NCBI GenBank assembly: GCA_018971625.1
Contig: JAGXAJ010000046.1
Location: forward strand, 1 to 35,901
DNA: 35,901 bases
Direction of reading: 5' to 3'
Origin: Pseudomonadota bacterium
GTDB taxonomy: Bacteria > Pseudomonadota > Alphaproteobacteria > Rhizobiales > Xanthobacteraceae
In this document: piece after piece, positions 7,275-15,667 of the stretch
Position numbering within the stretch: position 1 is the first letter of the stretch
Layout: the number at the start of each line of letters is the position of its first letter
Program-made: the position numbers and the translations under genes
The notes under the pieces: generated by a model
Databases searched by the model: none
The model's input: only the letters and a program-made list of their open reading frames with translations
What the model was told of the DNA's origin: nothing

Positions 7275-8813
7275 ATGATTGACAGCAAGCAGAAGCACCG
7301 CCCTGTCATGCTAATCGTGCTCGACGGATGGGGCTGGCGCGAAGAGGATGCCGACAATGCCGTACGCCAGGCACGGACGCCCACTTTCGACCGTTTGTGG
7401 GCGCAGGGCTCGCACGCATTCCTGCGCACCTCCGGCAAGGACGTCGGCCTCCCGGACGGCCAGATGGGCAACTCCGAGGTGGGACACCTCAATATCGGCG
7501 CGGGCCGCGTCGTCATGCAGGACCTACCCCGCATCGGCCACGCCATCGCGACAGATGAAATCCGAAAAACGCCCGCGCTCGCTAGCCTAATCGACAAACT
7601 GAGGAAAAGTAGCGGCACCTGCCACCTGATCGGTCTGGTCTCGCCGGGCGGCGTGCATTCTCACCAGGACCACGGTGCTGCGCTCGCCAACATTCTGGCT
7701 GAGGCCGGCGTGCCGACCGTTGCGCATGCTATCACCGATGGCCGCGATACGCCGCCACAATCGGCCGCCGACGATCTTAAGCGTTACGCCGCAGCGTTGC
7801 CCAATTCCGTCCCGGTCGCGACCGTGATTGGCCGCTACTATGCGATGGACCGCGACAAGCGCTGGGACCGCGTCAACAAGGCTTACGCCGCGATTGCCGA
7901 GGCGCAAGGGCCGCGCTTCCCTGATCCGCAGGCCGCCGTCGCCGACGCTTATGCACACAAGCAGTTCGACGAGTTCATCGTGCCCGCCGTCATCGGCGAT
8001 TACCGCGGTATGAAAGATGGCGATGGCGTGCTGTGCTTCAACTTTCGCGCCGACCGCGTGCGCGAGATCCTCGGCGCCATCCTCGATTCTTCGTTTCAGG
8101 GCTTCGATCGCAAGCGCAGAATCGCCTTCGCCGGCGCCGTCGGCATCGCGCAGTATAGTGAAGATCTCAACAGGCTAATGGACACGATCTTTGAGCCGCA
8201 GATGCTCCCGAACATCATCGGCGAAATAGCGTCGAATGCCAACCGTACCCAGCTCCGCATGGCGGAAACCGAAAAATACCCGCATGTCACCTATTTCCTC
8301 AACGGCGGCCGCGAAGAGCCCTACAAAGGCGAGGACCGCATCATGGTGCCGTCCCCGAAGGTCGCGACTTACGATCTGCAGCCGGAAATGTCGGCACCCG
8401 AACTTACCGCCAAGGCGGTTGAGGCGATCGAATCCCACAAGTACGACATGATCGTGCTCAACTTTGCCAACCCGGATATGGTCGGGCATACCGGCAATCT
8501 CTCCGCTGCGATCAAGGCAGTGGAGGCCACCGATGCCGGGCTCGGCATGATCGCCGACGCGGTCGCGCGCCAGGGCGGCGCGCTGCTGGTCACCGCCGAT
8601 CACGGCAACTGCGAACTGATGCGCGATCCCGAGACCGGCGGCCGGCATACCTCGCACACTACCAATCCCGTACCGGTACTGCTAATGGGCGGCGGTGACG
8701 CTAAGCTCGCCGACGGTCGCCTCGCCGACCTCGCGCCGACGATGCTGGCGCTAATGGAGCTGCCGCAGCCCAAGGAGATGACGGGCCGGTCCCTCCTACG
8801 AAAGGACGGCTGA
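7275..8813 (+). CDS. gpmI: 2,3-bisphosphoglycerate-independent phosphoglycerate mutase
   Basis: Interconverts 3- and 2-phosphoglycerate in glycolysis and gluconeogenesis, using two manganese ions and a phosphoserine intermediate. The 512 residues match the usual family length. The metal-binding VLDGWG (D17), the nucleophile serine in GNSEVGH (S67), the SPGGVHSHQDH and DGRDTPP motifs, and the C-terminal VTADHGN and GGRHTSHT motifs are all visible. I start at ATG 7275 because homology begins with RPVMLIVLDGWG just after. An in-frame TTG at 7209 gives a longer form. It sits alone in an accessory region. Phosphoglycerate mutase feeds enolase, a classic fluoride-inhibited enzyme, which fits the island's theme, though no fluoride switch precedes it. 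Confidence 0.96.
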   Translation: MIDSKQKHRPVMLIVLDGWGWREEDADNAVRQARTPTFDRLWAQGSHAFLRTSGKDVGLPDGQMGNSEVGHLNIGAGRVVMQDLPRIGHAIATDEIRKTPALASLIDKLRKSSGTCHLIGLVSPGGVHSHQDHGAALANILAEAGVPTVAHAITDGRDTPPQSAADDLKRYAAALPNSVPVATVIGRYYAMDRDKRWDRVNKAYAAIAEAQGPRFPDPQAAVADAYAHKQFDEFIVPAVIGDYRGMKDGDGVLCFNFRADRVREILGAILDSSFQGFDRKRRIAFAGAVGIAQYSEDLNRLMDTIFEPQMLPNIIGEIASNANRTQLRMAETEKYPHVTYFLNGGREEPYKGEDRIMVPSPKVATYDLQPEMSAPELTAKAVEAIESHKYDMIVLNFANPDMVGHTGNLSAAIKAVEATDAGLGMIADAVARQGGALLVTADHGNCELMRDPETGGRHTSHTTNPVPVLLMGGGDAKLADGRLADLAPTMLALMELPQPKEMTGRSLLRKDG

Positions 8814-9497
8814 CGCAGGGTCTGCCGTTTTACCGCGTCTTGGTCTGTTGTGATGATCCGCTACCATAAGAGCGGATGCACCGAAGATTTGCCGCTGCGG
8901 ACTTGTCGACCGCGCGGGGGATCGCGTTGCACAAACCTGGGTGATAAATCTTCGGCACATTCCGCCATTCTTGGCGCATCGATAGTACTGTGAGCATCTT
9001 GAACCAGGATTGCTAGTTGCTAGGAAAATCTCGAAGCAGATGAGCCAGACGACCATCGTGATACTCGCGAAGGCGTTTTAGCTCGGCATTCCTTTGCGCC
9101 ACCGAAGCCGAGGTGCAACGTCTGCGCTTGTCTCAGGTCGCCTGAAAATAAGGCATGCTAAATGTAATCTCACATTTTGGTGGTAGGCTTTTCCGAGCGG
9201 TATACCCGGCATGGCGTGTAAGGGGGATGCCTATTCGTGTTTGACTTACGAGGAGCACGCTGCCGTTTGATGAAATTGACAAGTTAAATTGGGCTTTTGA
9301 TCCGGCGTTGCGCTCACTTTATCTTGTTGATTGAAACGATCCCCTGACCCAGCGTTGCGAAAAACTGCGATCGACGAGACCGGTATGCGCGATGCAACGG
9401 AAATCGCCGACTTCGCGGTGAAGCAGCTTAACTTGAAATAGGCATGCGTGACGCGCCGCTATGAACAAAAAATGGGAAGCGGCGCGCCCGCGTCATG
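8814..9497. other. Long intergenic region
   Basis: No convincing gene. Several short frames lack ribosome sites. A 36-codon frame ending at about 9440 (ending FAVKQLNLK) may be a gene remnant but is too short to assign. No clear riboswitch or repeat is seen. Confidence 0.45.
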
Positions 9498-9857
9498 TCA
9501 TGGCCTAATCACTTCATCGTTGTAGTAGTCATCAAGCTTTGCGCGATGGGCTCCCCAGTCATAGTACTCGGAGCCGTGCTTCGGGGCACCTTTCAGCCGG
9601 CTCTCGCTGATGTCGGAACGATAGCCCTTGAGTTCGCTGTCGTATCTCAGCACCCTCCACGGCACGGGGTAGTGATCGCTGCCGATGCCGAGAAAACCGC
9701 CGAAGCTCAGCACGGCGTAGGCAATTTCCCCGCTGCTCTTGTCGATCATGACCTTTTCGATCGAACCAATTTTCTGGTTATCGGCGCCATAGACGGCTTT
9801 ACCCGACTCTTTATCGCTTTCGATGAGGTTGCTTGCTCTGCCTTCAGCGGTGGGCAT
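9498..9857 (-). CDS. PRC-barrel domain protein (119 aa)
   Basis: A small soluble protein with a PRC-barrel fold at about residues 12-85: SGKAVYGADNQKIGSIEKVMID, then EIAYAVLSFGGFLGIGSDHYPVPW. This is the form common in alphaproteobacterial stress genes. The tail (RAKLDDYYNDEVIRP) is charged. The start is ATG 9857, with AAGGAG 7 bases upstream, which overrules a longer frame from 9953. PRC barrels bind RNA, proteins or cofactors (RimM, photosynthetic reaction centre H subunit), and in stand-alone form their role is unclear. No operon partner is seen. Confidence 0.88.
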   Translation of the reverse strand: MPTAEGRASNLIESDKESGKAVYGADNQKIGSIEKVMIDKSSGEIAYAVLSFGGFLGIGSDHYPVPWRVLRYDSELKGYRSDISESRLKGAPKHGSEYYDWGAHRAKLDDYYNDEVIRP

Positions 9858-10419
9858 GGGGTTTCTCCTTAGTTGGGAAGGACGAACAAAACCGGCGGCG
9901 GGTAAATGTTCCCAGCGGCTCAGGTTCCATGGACAGCTAAAGTTGGACTCCACTAAGCGAGCCTGGACCCGGTGACCCCTTCAAATTCGAAATGGTATCG
10001 CGCGGCGTGCCTGAAATGCCGCAAACCCCGGCGAGTTCATGTCTAGCCAGGACGCGAGCATCTCGGCCGCGTTCAGCCTGTTGGGCTGGCCAAAAGGAGA
10101 GCGGATTCACCTCAATCAACTCGCGTATAGCAGCTCTTGGTCGTTGGCTCTCGTTGGAAGGCGAATCGCAAACGAAGCAATTTCTGGATGTCGGCACCCG
10201 ATCAACTGAAGCATTATTCGAGTTTTATCAGATCCTTCTTGGCAAGGTGGTAGTACCTAACCATCTCGACGACCAGCCGATCGCGACGGATGCCGGCACG
10301 GCGCCGGCAAGACGACACCACCATCCAGCGTCAGCACTCGAAAGGGACTCCATGCCCGAGCCGAATAATATCTCGGACTAGAATCCTGACAAAGCGAGGA
10401 CTAGTAAGGCCTGACGTTG
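9858..10419. other. Intergenic region, no convincing gene
   Basis: Overlapping open frames on both strands (about 9992-10381 plus, 9937-10197 minus) have no ribosome sites or family features. A GCCGGC/GCCGGC inverted repeat lies near 10290-10310. I leave it unannotated. Confidence 0.45.
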
Positions 10420-10971
10420 CTATCCCACCAGATCGAGTTTCATGCCAACGAAGGCAAGCAAGGTTCCGCCAACAAGTAACGTGACGCCCCAGATTATAGG
10501 CGAACCGAATATGGTCTTGGCAAGGAGGGCTCCGAGACCTCCCAACGCGGCAATCGTGATTGCGAGTCCCAACCACGCGGGAGTTGGAAGCAGCGTGCAC
10601 AAAATCAGGGGGTATAGCGCGCCCGCAAAGCTAAATCCACAGGCAAGAAGCGCTTTTTGAAGAGACTCCTGGAATATACGCCGTCCGAGGTTGGTCGCAG
10701 CAAGCCTGCCGTGCTCGGTAAAATTCAATTGGCGCTCATGCCGGACAAGCTCCAAACGAAGCTGCGCATAGTGAGCCACGAAAAATACGAAGATCGTTGT
10801 AGCGCCAGCTGCGATGCTAACACGCAGCGCGAGGCTCAGTGTCGCCCCTTCCCCGCCAGCGTGAGTGAGGCGGCCGGCAGCCAACGCCAACGCGTTCAGG
10901 ATCCCATCGATCAGTCCGGCGACAACGTCCAGGCGATTGCTTGGATGACGAATGAGATCGATTGCGGTCAT
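10420..10971 (-). CDS. VIT1/CCC1-like membrane protein (183 aa)
   Basis: A membrane protein related to the VIT1/CCC1 group of iron/manganese transporters. It opens with VVAGLIDGILNALALAAG, the family's first helix with its conserved D and G residues, at about 15-32. It then has about four more hydrophobic helices (about 46-70, 108-130, 132-152 and 158-180). The charged cytosolic stretch between helices 2 and 3 is short, with no clear metal-binding glutamate cluster. The start codon overlaps the stop of the DUF211 gene by 4 bases, so the two are coupled. A broken second copy lies at 25688 onward. Substrate is unknown. Confidence 0.8.
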   Translation of the reverse strand: MTAIDLIRHPSNRLDVVAGLIDGILNALALAAGRLTHAGGEGATLSLALRVSIAAGATTIFVFFVAHYAQLRLELVRHERQLNFTEHGRLAATNLGRRIFQESLQKALLACGFSFAGALYPLILCTLLPTPAWLGLAITIAALGGLGALLAKTIFGSPIIWGVTLLVGGTLLAFVGMKLDLVG

Positions 10972-11258
10972 CGGACGCGGAGAATCCGCGGGATGATGCG
11001 GTTTCCGATCGCGATTTGATCAAGGCTATGAACAACGGCGCCCGTCGATTCGATAGCCTTCGTGATCTCATCATAATTCATGTTGTCGCCCTCGATCGTC
11101 ACATTCATGCCGACCGTCTCGATGTCTATCTCCTCCACAGTGATATTGACAGCGTCAACTCCTCCGCACGTATTGAGCGCGGCAGCTATTTCAATCAAAG
11201 AAGGACGCGTCACGGCCTTGTCGACATCAAGGAGTAGCTGCCGAATATTCATTGCCAT
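10968..11258 (-). CDS. DUF211 domain protein (96 aa)
   Basis: A full-length DUF211 protein: MNIRQLLLDVDKAVTRPSLIEIA, then GGVDAVNITVEEIDIETVGMNVTIEG and the closing STGAVVHSLDQIAIGN all match the family pattern. The family is better known from archaea and has a ferredoxin-like fold of unknown function. The start at ATG 11258 has AGGTG 8 bases upstream. A second ATG two codons later is possible. It is the first gene of a two-gene minus operon with the VIT-like protein, so it may regulate or supply that transporter (inference). Divergently, the remnant of a HIT gene follows. The second copy at about 25903-26004 is broken. Confidence 0.87.
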   Translation of the reverse strand: MAMNIRQLLLDVDKAVTRPSLIEIAAALNTCGGVDAVNITVEEIDIETVGMNVTIEGDNMNYDEITKAIESTGAVVHSLDQIAIGNRIIPRILRVR

Positions 11259-11328
11259 GTTGTTTCACCTCTTCTGTCTACCGAAAGATGGCAAAGCACA
11301 ATGCAACAAGCTCGACTATAGTTGCAGC

Positions 11329-11430
11329 ATGAAAGAAACGAAGGCGCCCACAGGCATGGCCAAGCGGGGTTGCGCGTTGCGTGACGGTCCACTTGTTATC
11401 CCACGCGACGAGATCGCCTTTTCTTTTCGC
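11329..11430 (+). pseudogene. 5' remnant of a HIT-family gene
   Basis: About 34 codons matching the start of the intact HIT gene at 26081, from MAKRGC through RDGPLVIPRDEIAFSFRDT. After that the sequence jumps to the fluoride riboswitch that normally lies beyond the HIT gene. About 350 bp (most of HIT and the riboswitch promoter) have been deleted relative to the other copy. The frame now runs into the riboswitch and stops at 11481. The HxHxH catalytic motif is lost. Confidence 0.85.
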
Positions 11431-11439
11431 GACACTGAT

Positions 11440-11490
11440 GGTGATGGAGTTCGCCTTTTAACCGCCCTCGGGGCTAATTGACTCCTGTCG
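11440..11490 (+). promoter_or_regulatory. Fluoride riboswitch RS1 (orphan, probably damaged)
   Basis: Matches the fluoride aptamer: GGTGATGGAGTTCGCC hairpin, TTTTAACCGCC, a CCCTCGGGG-type stem, and ACTCCTGTCG. The normally strict GGCTGATGACTCC segment here reads GGCTAATTGACTCC, with an extra base in the fluoride-binding core. It also lacks its own promoter and sits fused to the HIT remnant. It is almost a twin of RS7 and is best read as a dead duplicate. Confidence 0.85.
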
Positions 11491-11646
11491 AGCCAAGAGC
11501 ACTTCCAAAGGACCATTAGAACGAGTCGTAGCGGCAATACTGAACACCGCGAACCGTTCGATCCTCGCTCATGTCCCGCAGGCTTATTCCGTTTATGCTT
11601 ATAAAGTCTCATTGCGTGTGGGGAGCGAAGTTGATAGTGTGTGTTT

Positions 11647-11693
11647 GGGAATGGAGTTTCCCTTTTAACCGCCTTGTGGCTAATGACTCCTGC
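11647..11693 (+). promoter_or_regulatory. Fluoride riboswitch RS2
   Basis: An intact-looking crcB-motif aptamer: GGGAATGGAGTTTCCC hairpin, TTTTAACCGCC, TTGT loop, GGCTAATGACTCCTG. The loop GGAG can pair with ACTCC as the pseudoknot. It is followed by a second hairpin to about 11717 and a strong intrinsic terminator at 11725-11747. This gives a transcriptional ON switch: fluoride binding would favour read-through to the 11955 gene. Confidence 0.92.
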
Positions 11694-11724
11694 CGTGCGA
11701 GAAATCGCGGTGGGAAGATTATGT

Positions 11725-11747
11725 AACCCGCCGGAGGCGGGTTTTTT
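11725..11747 (+). terminator. Intrinsic terminator of RS2 leader
   Basis: CCCGCC (11727-11732), loop GGA, GGCGGG (11736-11741), then six T residues. It lies between the RS2 aptamer and the downstream gene, so it is the regulated terminator. It is the only one of the eight riboswitches with such a clear T-run terminator. Confidence 0.9.
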
Positions 11748-11954
11748 GTTGTCCAAACAAAATGCAATTTTGTCGAATGGGTCCAGAAATCGCGAGTCTG
11801 GCGGAACTGAATCGGAGGCCCGCATTCGAATGGAGAACGGAGAATATGATCTTGCCTCCCTTGGGAATTGAAGGAACGAGTCCGCATCGCGAGTACTTGT
11901 TCTCGACTCGAGGGAACGCGTAGTCCCGACCAGACCAACCAGAGGAGCCTCATC

Positions 11955-12707
11955 ATGTGCGATTACAGCCTGCATCACGTTTCGTCTCGACCTGCAAAGG
12001 TAGCTGATAAGCTAGTTACGATGGAGCTAGCTAAATCAAACGTGCGCGGCTTTGCCGCCGTTGGCGAGCTTGGCCCAAAACTTGTAATTCATGATAGACC
12101 GCCAGAAATAGCGGTCTGCCTACTGCCTGGAACGGAGTTGGCCTTCGATGAGAACGTTCGGTATGAGCGCTCCTTTACGTTCTTGGGCATCGGGTTCTCG
12201 GGCAAGGCTTGCGTGGAGCACAAGGTCGCGAGTTTCCGGAAGATCGATGAGGACAATCCGCACGTCCAGCACGATGCGTTAGAATTTCCAAATGGACAAG
12301 TTTTGAAGATCAACCGACTGCTGGCCGGCCAGACTGCTACGGTGCTGCAGTTGCCAGTCAATGTGCAGGACGATCATGATCATAAGCACGTTGAACAAAG
12401 CGCGCGCGATTCGCGACGCGTTTTGAACCGGTCTTCGGTCAAGTCGGGTGTGTCGTCGCTCCTGGTGCCGAGCCTGGAAACGGTGATGTTATGGGACGCC
12501 GTTCGCGGCAAGGCCATTGACCTTTGGAGCGCTTTGGCGCAGTCGTCCCAGCGTTTGACGGCTCGCAAGCAATCGCGTTTGGACGAACTGATGCCCGCGG
12601 ACGCCGATGCCGCGAAGTCGGAGGTAAGCTTCTTCCAGAATGGCGTCCCCGCTAAGAAACCTGAGGGTCAAACGCGAGAGAGGGTCAAAGTCAAGTCTGC
12701 GGCATAG
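11955..12707 (+). CDS. Conserved hypothetical protein behind RS2 (250 aa)
   Basis: The N-terminal part (MCDYSLHHVSSRPAKVADKLV, then AVCLLPGTELAFDENV, HDALEFPNGQVLKINRLLAGQTATVLQLP) matches a conserved hypothetical protein I know from Bradyrhizobium genomes, usually about 130 residues. Here it is extended by about 110 residues of basic, low-complexity sequence (SRRVLNRSSVKSG...). There is no signal peptide or membrane helix. The start is ATG 11955, with GAGGAG 9 bases upstream. It lies 208 bp after the RS2 terminator, so fluoride should turn it on. narH follows after 196 bp. The function is unknown. The extension has composition unlike the rest and could have been added by rearrangement. Confidence 0.82.
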   Translation: MCDYSLHHVSSRPAKVADKLVTMELAKSNVRGFAAVGELGPKLVIHDRPPEIAVCLLPGTELAFDENVRYERSFTFLGIGFSGKACVEHKVASFRKIDEDNPHVQHDALEFPNGQVLKINRLLAGQTATVLQLPVNVQDDHDHKHVEQSARDSRRVLNRSSVKSGVSSLLVPSLETVMLWDAVRGKAIDLWSALAQSSQRLTARKQSRLDELMPADADAAKSEVSFFQNGVPAKKPEGQTRERVKVKSAA

Positions 12708-12745
12708 AGCCGTGGCTGACCTTAAATCTAAAATTGAGCGCCCGT

Positions 12746-12771
12746 CGGGATAGTCTAATACGACTGTCCCG
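12746..12771. terminator. Hairpin between the hypothetical gene and narH
   Basis: Ten-base arms CGGGATAGTC (12746-12755) and GACTGTCCCG (12762-12771), with one G-U-type mismatch. No T run follows. It could end the RS2 transcript or act as an operator for narH. Confidence 0.5.
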
Positions 12772-12903
12772 TGGCCTCTACGACGAGCCTTACTAGATGA
12801 GTTGGCCGCCTCTTAGCGAGCGCCGGATGCGGCCAGTATGACCGGCAATGGCACACCAACGAAGTCATACGAACGAAGGAGAACTACGGAAGGAGAAATA
12901 CAT

Positions 12904-14445
12904 ATGGATATCCGAGCTCAAGTTTCGATGGTCTTTCACCTCGATAAATGTATCGGCTGCCACACTTGCACTGTCGCGTGCAAGAACATCTGGACCGACC
13001 GCAAGGGCACCGAGTACATGTACTGGAATAACGTGGAGACCAAGCCAGGCACCGGCTACCCGACACGTTGGGAAGACCAGAACCACTACAAGGGCGGCTG
13101 GGTGGTCGACGGAAAGAGGGAGAAGCGCCTGCGCCTGCGCCTGCAAGGCAAGTGGGGAACGCTGGGCAACATCTTCTATAATCCCAATCTTCCTCAGCTC
13201 GACGACTATTTCGAGCCTTGGACGTATGACTACCAGAACCTGTTCACCGCGCCCTTGAGCGATCAGCAGCCCACCGCGCGTGCGATCTCGATGGTGACCG
13301 GTAAGTACATGGACACCATTGAAGCAGGTCCGAACTGGGACGACGATCTGGGTGGCTCGCAGATTTACGCGAACAACGACCCGAACCTCGATGGCGCGTC
13401 AGAAGAGGAAATGCGCGAGATCAACGAGATCAACAGCACGGTCTTCTTCTACCTGCCGCGTATCTGCAACCACTGCCTCAATCCGGGCTGCGTGGCAGCT
13501 TGCCCGCAAGGCGCGCTCTACAAGCGCGGCGAAGACGGCGTGGTGCTGGTGAGCCAGGAGCGGTGCCGTGCTTGGCGCATGTGTATCTCCGGTTGCCCGT
13601 ATAAGAAGACCTACTTCAATTGGTCGACTGGCAAGGCCGAGAAGTGCATCCTGTGCTATCCGCGTCTTGAGAGCGGGCATGCGCCGGCATGTTTCCACTC
13701 TTGCGTGGGACGTATCCGCTATATCGGACTCGTGCTCTACGACGCAGACCTGATCGAGGAGACGGCCAAAGCTCCGCAAGACCAGCTCGTGATGGCGCAG
13801 CGTAACATCATCAAGGATCCCTTTGATCCAGAAGTGATCGCCTCCGCCAGGGCGAACGGAATTCCTGATTCGAAGATCACGGCTGCACAACAGTCACCGG
13901 TCTATCAGTTCGTCAAAAAGTGGGAACTCGCGCTACCGCTGCATCCGGAGTTCCGTACCCTGCCAATGCTGTTCTACGTGCCGCCGCTCGGACCAGTGCT
14001 CGCGAAGGTGGAAAACGGCGTTTACGACAACATCGCCTCTGAAGCACGGTTGGGACCGCTGATGAGTTCGCTCGATAGATCCCGCGTATCATTGCGCTAC
14101 ATGGCGAGCCTGTTGACGGGTGGCAATGAGCAGATCATCCGCGACGTCTATAAGAAGCTGGTCGCGGTGCGCGTGTACATGCGTTCAAAGAAGGTCAAAG
14201 ACATACCTGAGGATGAAGTGCAAAGGTCGCTTGCCGAAGGCAAGACTACTGCGGATGAGGTGGAGGCGATCTGGCGGCTTACTTCGATGCCGACCTTTGA
14301 GGAGCGCTTTGTGGTTCCGCCGATGGAGCGTGAGACAGCGGTCGACTCTCTGTTCCCGGTGCTCGATCCGGTGTCGCGGAACTATCCGATTCGCAAGGGC
14401 GCGGTTGGTGTCGGCTTCCATACCGACCCGGCTCGAGGACCGTAG
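12904..14445 (+). CDS. narH: Respiratory nitrate reductase beta subunit (orphan NarH)
   Basis: NarH carries four iron-sulfur clusters and passes electrons from NarI to the molybdenum subunit NarG at the inner face of the membrane. The 513 residues are the normal length. Cysteine groups are all present: CIGCHTCTVAC at 16-26, CNHCLNPGCVAAC at 188-200, CRAWRMCISGC at 221-231 (the W at 224 marks the 3Fe-4S site), and CILC at 248-251 with later cysteines at 263 and 267. The start is ATG 12904 after AAGGAG; a longer frame from 12838 is rejected. No narG, narJ or narI is nearby, which is unusual because this subunit cannot reduce nitrate alone. It may be a leftover or partner a distant complex. Confidence 0.95.
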   Translation: MDIRAQVSMVFHLDKCIGCHTCTVACKNIWTDRKGTEYMYWNNVETKPGTGYPTRWEDQNHYKGGWVVDGKREKRLRLRLQGKWGTLGNIFYNPNLPQLDDYFEPWTYDYQNLFTAPLSDQQPTARAISMVTGKYMDTIEAGPNWDDDLGGSQIYANNDPNLDGASEEEMREINEINSTVFFYLPRICNHCLNPGCVAACPQGALYKRGEDGVVLVSQERCRAWRMCISGCPYKKTYFNWSTGKAEKCILCYPRLESGHAPACFHSCVGRIRYIGLVLYDADLIEETAKAPQDQLVMAQRNIIKDPFDPEVIASARANGIPDSKITAAQQSPVYQFVKKWELALPLHPEFRTLPMLFYVPPLGPVLAKVENGVYDNIASEARLGPLMSSLDRSRVSLRYMASLLTGGNEQIIRDVYKKLVAVRVYMRSKKVKDIPEDEVQRSLAEGKTTADEVEAIWRLTSMPTFEERFVVPPMERETAVDSLFPVLDPVSRNYPIRKGAVGVGFHTDPARGP

Positions 14446-14467
14446 GGTATTGTTCTCGAACGATAGG

Positions 14468-14506
14468 CGCGAGATGGACCGTCGAGTTTCGATTCACCAT
14501 CTCGCG
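14468..14506. terminator. Hairpin after narH
   Basis: Perfect 10-bp arms CGCGAGATGG (14468-14477) and CCATCTCGCG (14497-14506) with a 19-base loop, 22 bases after the narH stop. It lacks a T run but is well placed to end the transcript. Confidence 0.55.
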
Positions 14507-14958
14507 CAACCATCATAATCCGCGGGTAGAGAGGGTTGTGAGGTAGATAACTATTTACGTTATAGCCACAGAGTACATCGAGCGTGGGCGTCGCCGAGGA
14601 TAGGATCTCCAATGAAGGTTGCCCCAAGGGCGGATTGAGAATCGACAAACCCCACTCATGAGTGATCAGAACTAAATATGGCCGAGCGATTTGCAATGGC
14701 CATAACGGTTATCGCCGCGAACACGGCGAATGCTTCCAAGCGAGGGTGTCTCGAGATCGAGTGATCATCGCCTCTCTTACTTTTGCCATTTTGGTTAGGC
14801 CGAGCGCGATCAGCCGTCGCTACATCTAATTTCGCTTTTGGACGACCGATGCATCGTCCTGCGTTTTGCGGGTGTTGCTGGATTTCGGCGGGTCTTCCTG
14901 GCGTGGGCGACAAACTAGAAAAGTCGGATTCGCGGGAGACAAGCAAACACGGTACCAA
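14507..14958. other. Intergenic, possible further hyf remnant
   Basis: No intact gene. On the minus strand a frame ending at 14656 reads HPRLEAFAVFAAITVMAIAN near its end, a single hydrophobic helix directly after the hyfB-like remnant. It might be the tail of another subunit gene, but the match is too short to claim. Confidence 0.35.
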
Positions 14959-15273
14959 TCATCTTACGGTGGCCCCAATCAGCAGAGCAACCAACATCAC
15001 CAATAAAACGTACGCGGCATAAGCATTGACATGCCCGACGTGTAGGCGACGGACGAAGCCGGCTGCCGCGCGTAAGCCCGTCACAGGAGGGATAAGAACC
15101 CAACGATCAACAATGGGGACCAACGAGTATTTCCGAACAATCGCGGTTCGAAAGTGTCGAGCTACGGCTTCTACGTTGTCCTCACCTGAAGCGGGGCTCA
15201 AAATGCTATCAAAGATCACTCGCACCGGGTTAGAGAATCCGGTCGCCGTGTACGTGATTTCTGGTACAAGTTT
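14959..15273 (-). pseudogene. C-terminal remnant of a hyfB/NuoL-like gene
   Basis: About 104 residues of the C-terminus of a HyfB-type proton-channel subunit: TYTATGFSNPVRVIFDSIL, then VPIVDRWVLIPPVTGLRAAA and a final membrane helix AYVLLVMLVALLIG. The FSNPVRVIFDSIL segment corresponds to FSNAMRTFYSFVYRP in the intact hyfB-like gene at 32090, but the two differ a lot, so this is not a recent duplicate. The first 500 or more residues are gone. Upstream residues in the frame are unrelated. It shows that a second hyf-type cluster once stood here. Confidence 0.78.
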
Positions 15274-15385
15274 GCGCAATCCGCCTGAGCGAGCCGGCAC
15301 TCCTGCCAGTGCGCTGGAATGACGGGGCACTGTCTCGCGCGCCCACACTCGGCGCAATCTCGATGTCTCGTGCTGTTCGCGGTTT

Positions 15386-15667
15386 CTAAGAGGGCTTTTG
15401 TCGTCCAGCTCCCTGGCGCAATGCGCGAGAGAGACTAACCTGTGCCGCTTCACTCAACGCTCGGCGCCCCTCTTCAAATTCAACAATTGTGTTGACCGAA
15501 AAGCCCGACCGCTTCGCGAGCTCTTGGTGAGACCAGCCCAACGATGTCCGTTGTGTACGGCAACTTGCCTGGTCCAGAGTGATGCGTTTAACAATCTGCG
15601 AGCCAGTTCCGTTACCTTGGACCTTCGGAACTGGCTTTCGACCCAAGCCATCTTGTTCATTCTCCAT
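15386..15667 (-). CDS. XRE-family DNA-binding protein (93 aa)
   Basis: A small helix-turn-helix regulator. Residues about 38-85 (RTQRTSLGWSHQELAKRSGF, then SVNTIVEFEEGRRALSEAA) form the five-helix XRE/Cro fold, with the turn at QELAKRSGFSVNTI. The N-terminus is short and charged. The start is ATG 15667, with GGGAGAG 6 bases upstream; a longer form to 15751 is less likely. It is divergent from the antiporter gene. It may control its neighbours or itself, but no operator can be assigned with certainty. Confidence 0.85.
   Translation of the reverse strand: MENEQDGLGRKPVPKVQGNGTGSQIVKRITLDQASCRTQRTSLGWSHQELAKRSGFSVNTIVEFEEGRRALSEAAQVSLSRALRQGAGRQKPS

Noticed and set aside
9992..10381. 130-codon plus-strand frame
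   Set aside because: No ribosome site, no family resemblance, and an equally long minus frame overlaps it.
11641..11871. Plus-strand open frame across RS2
   Set aside because: It runs through the aptamer and terminator and has no ribosome site.
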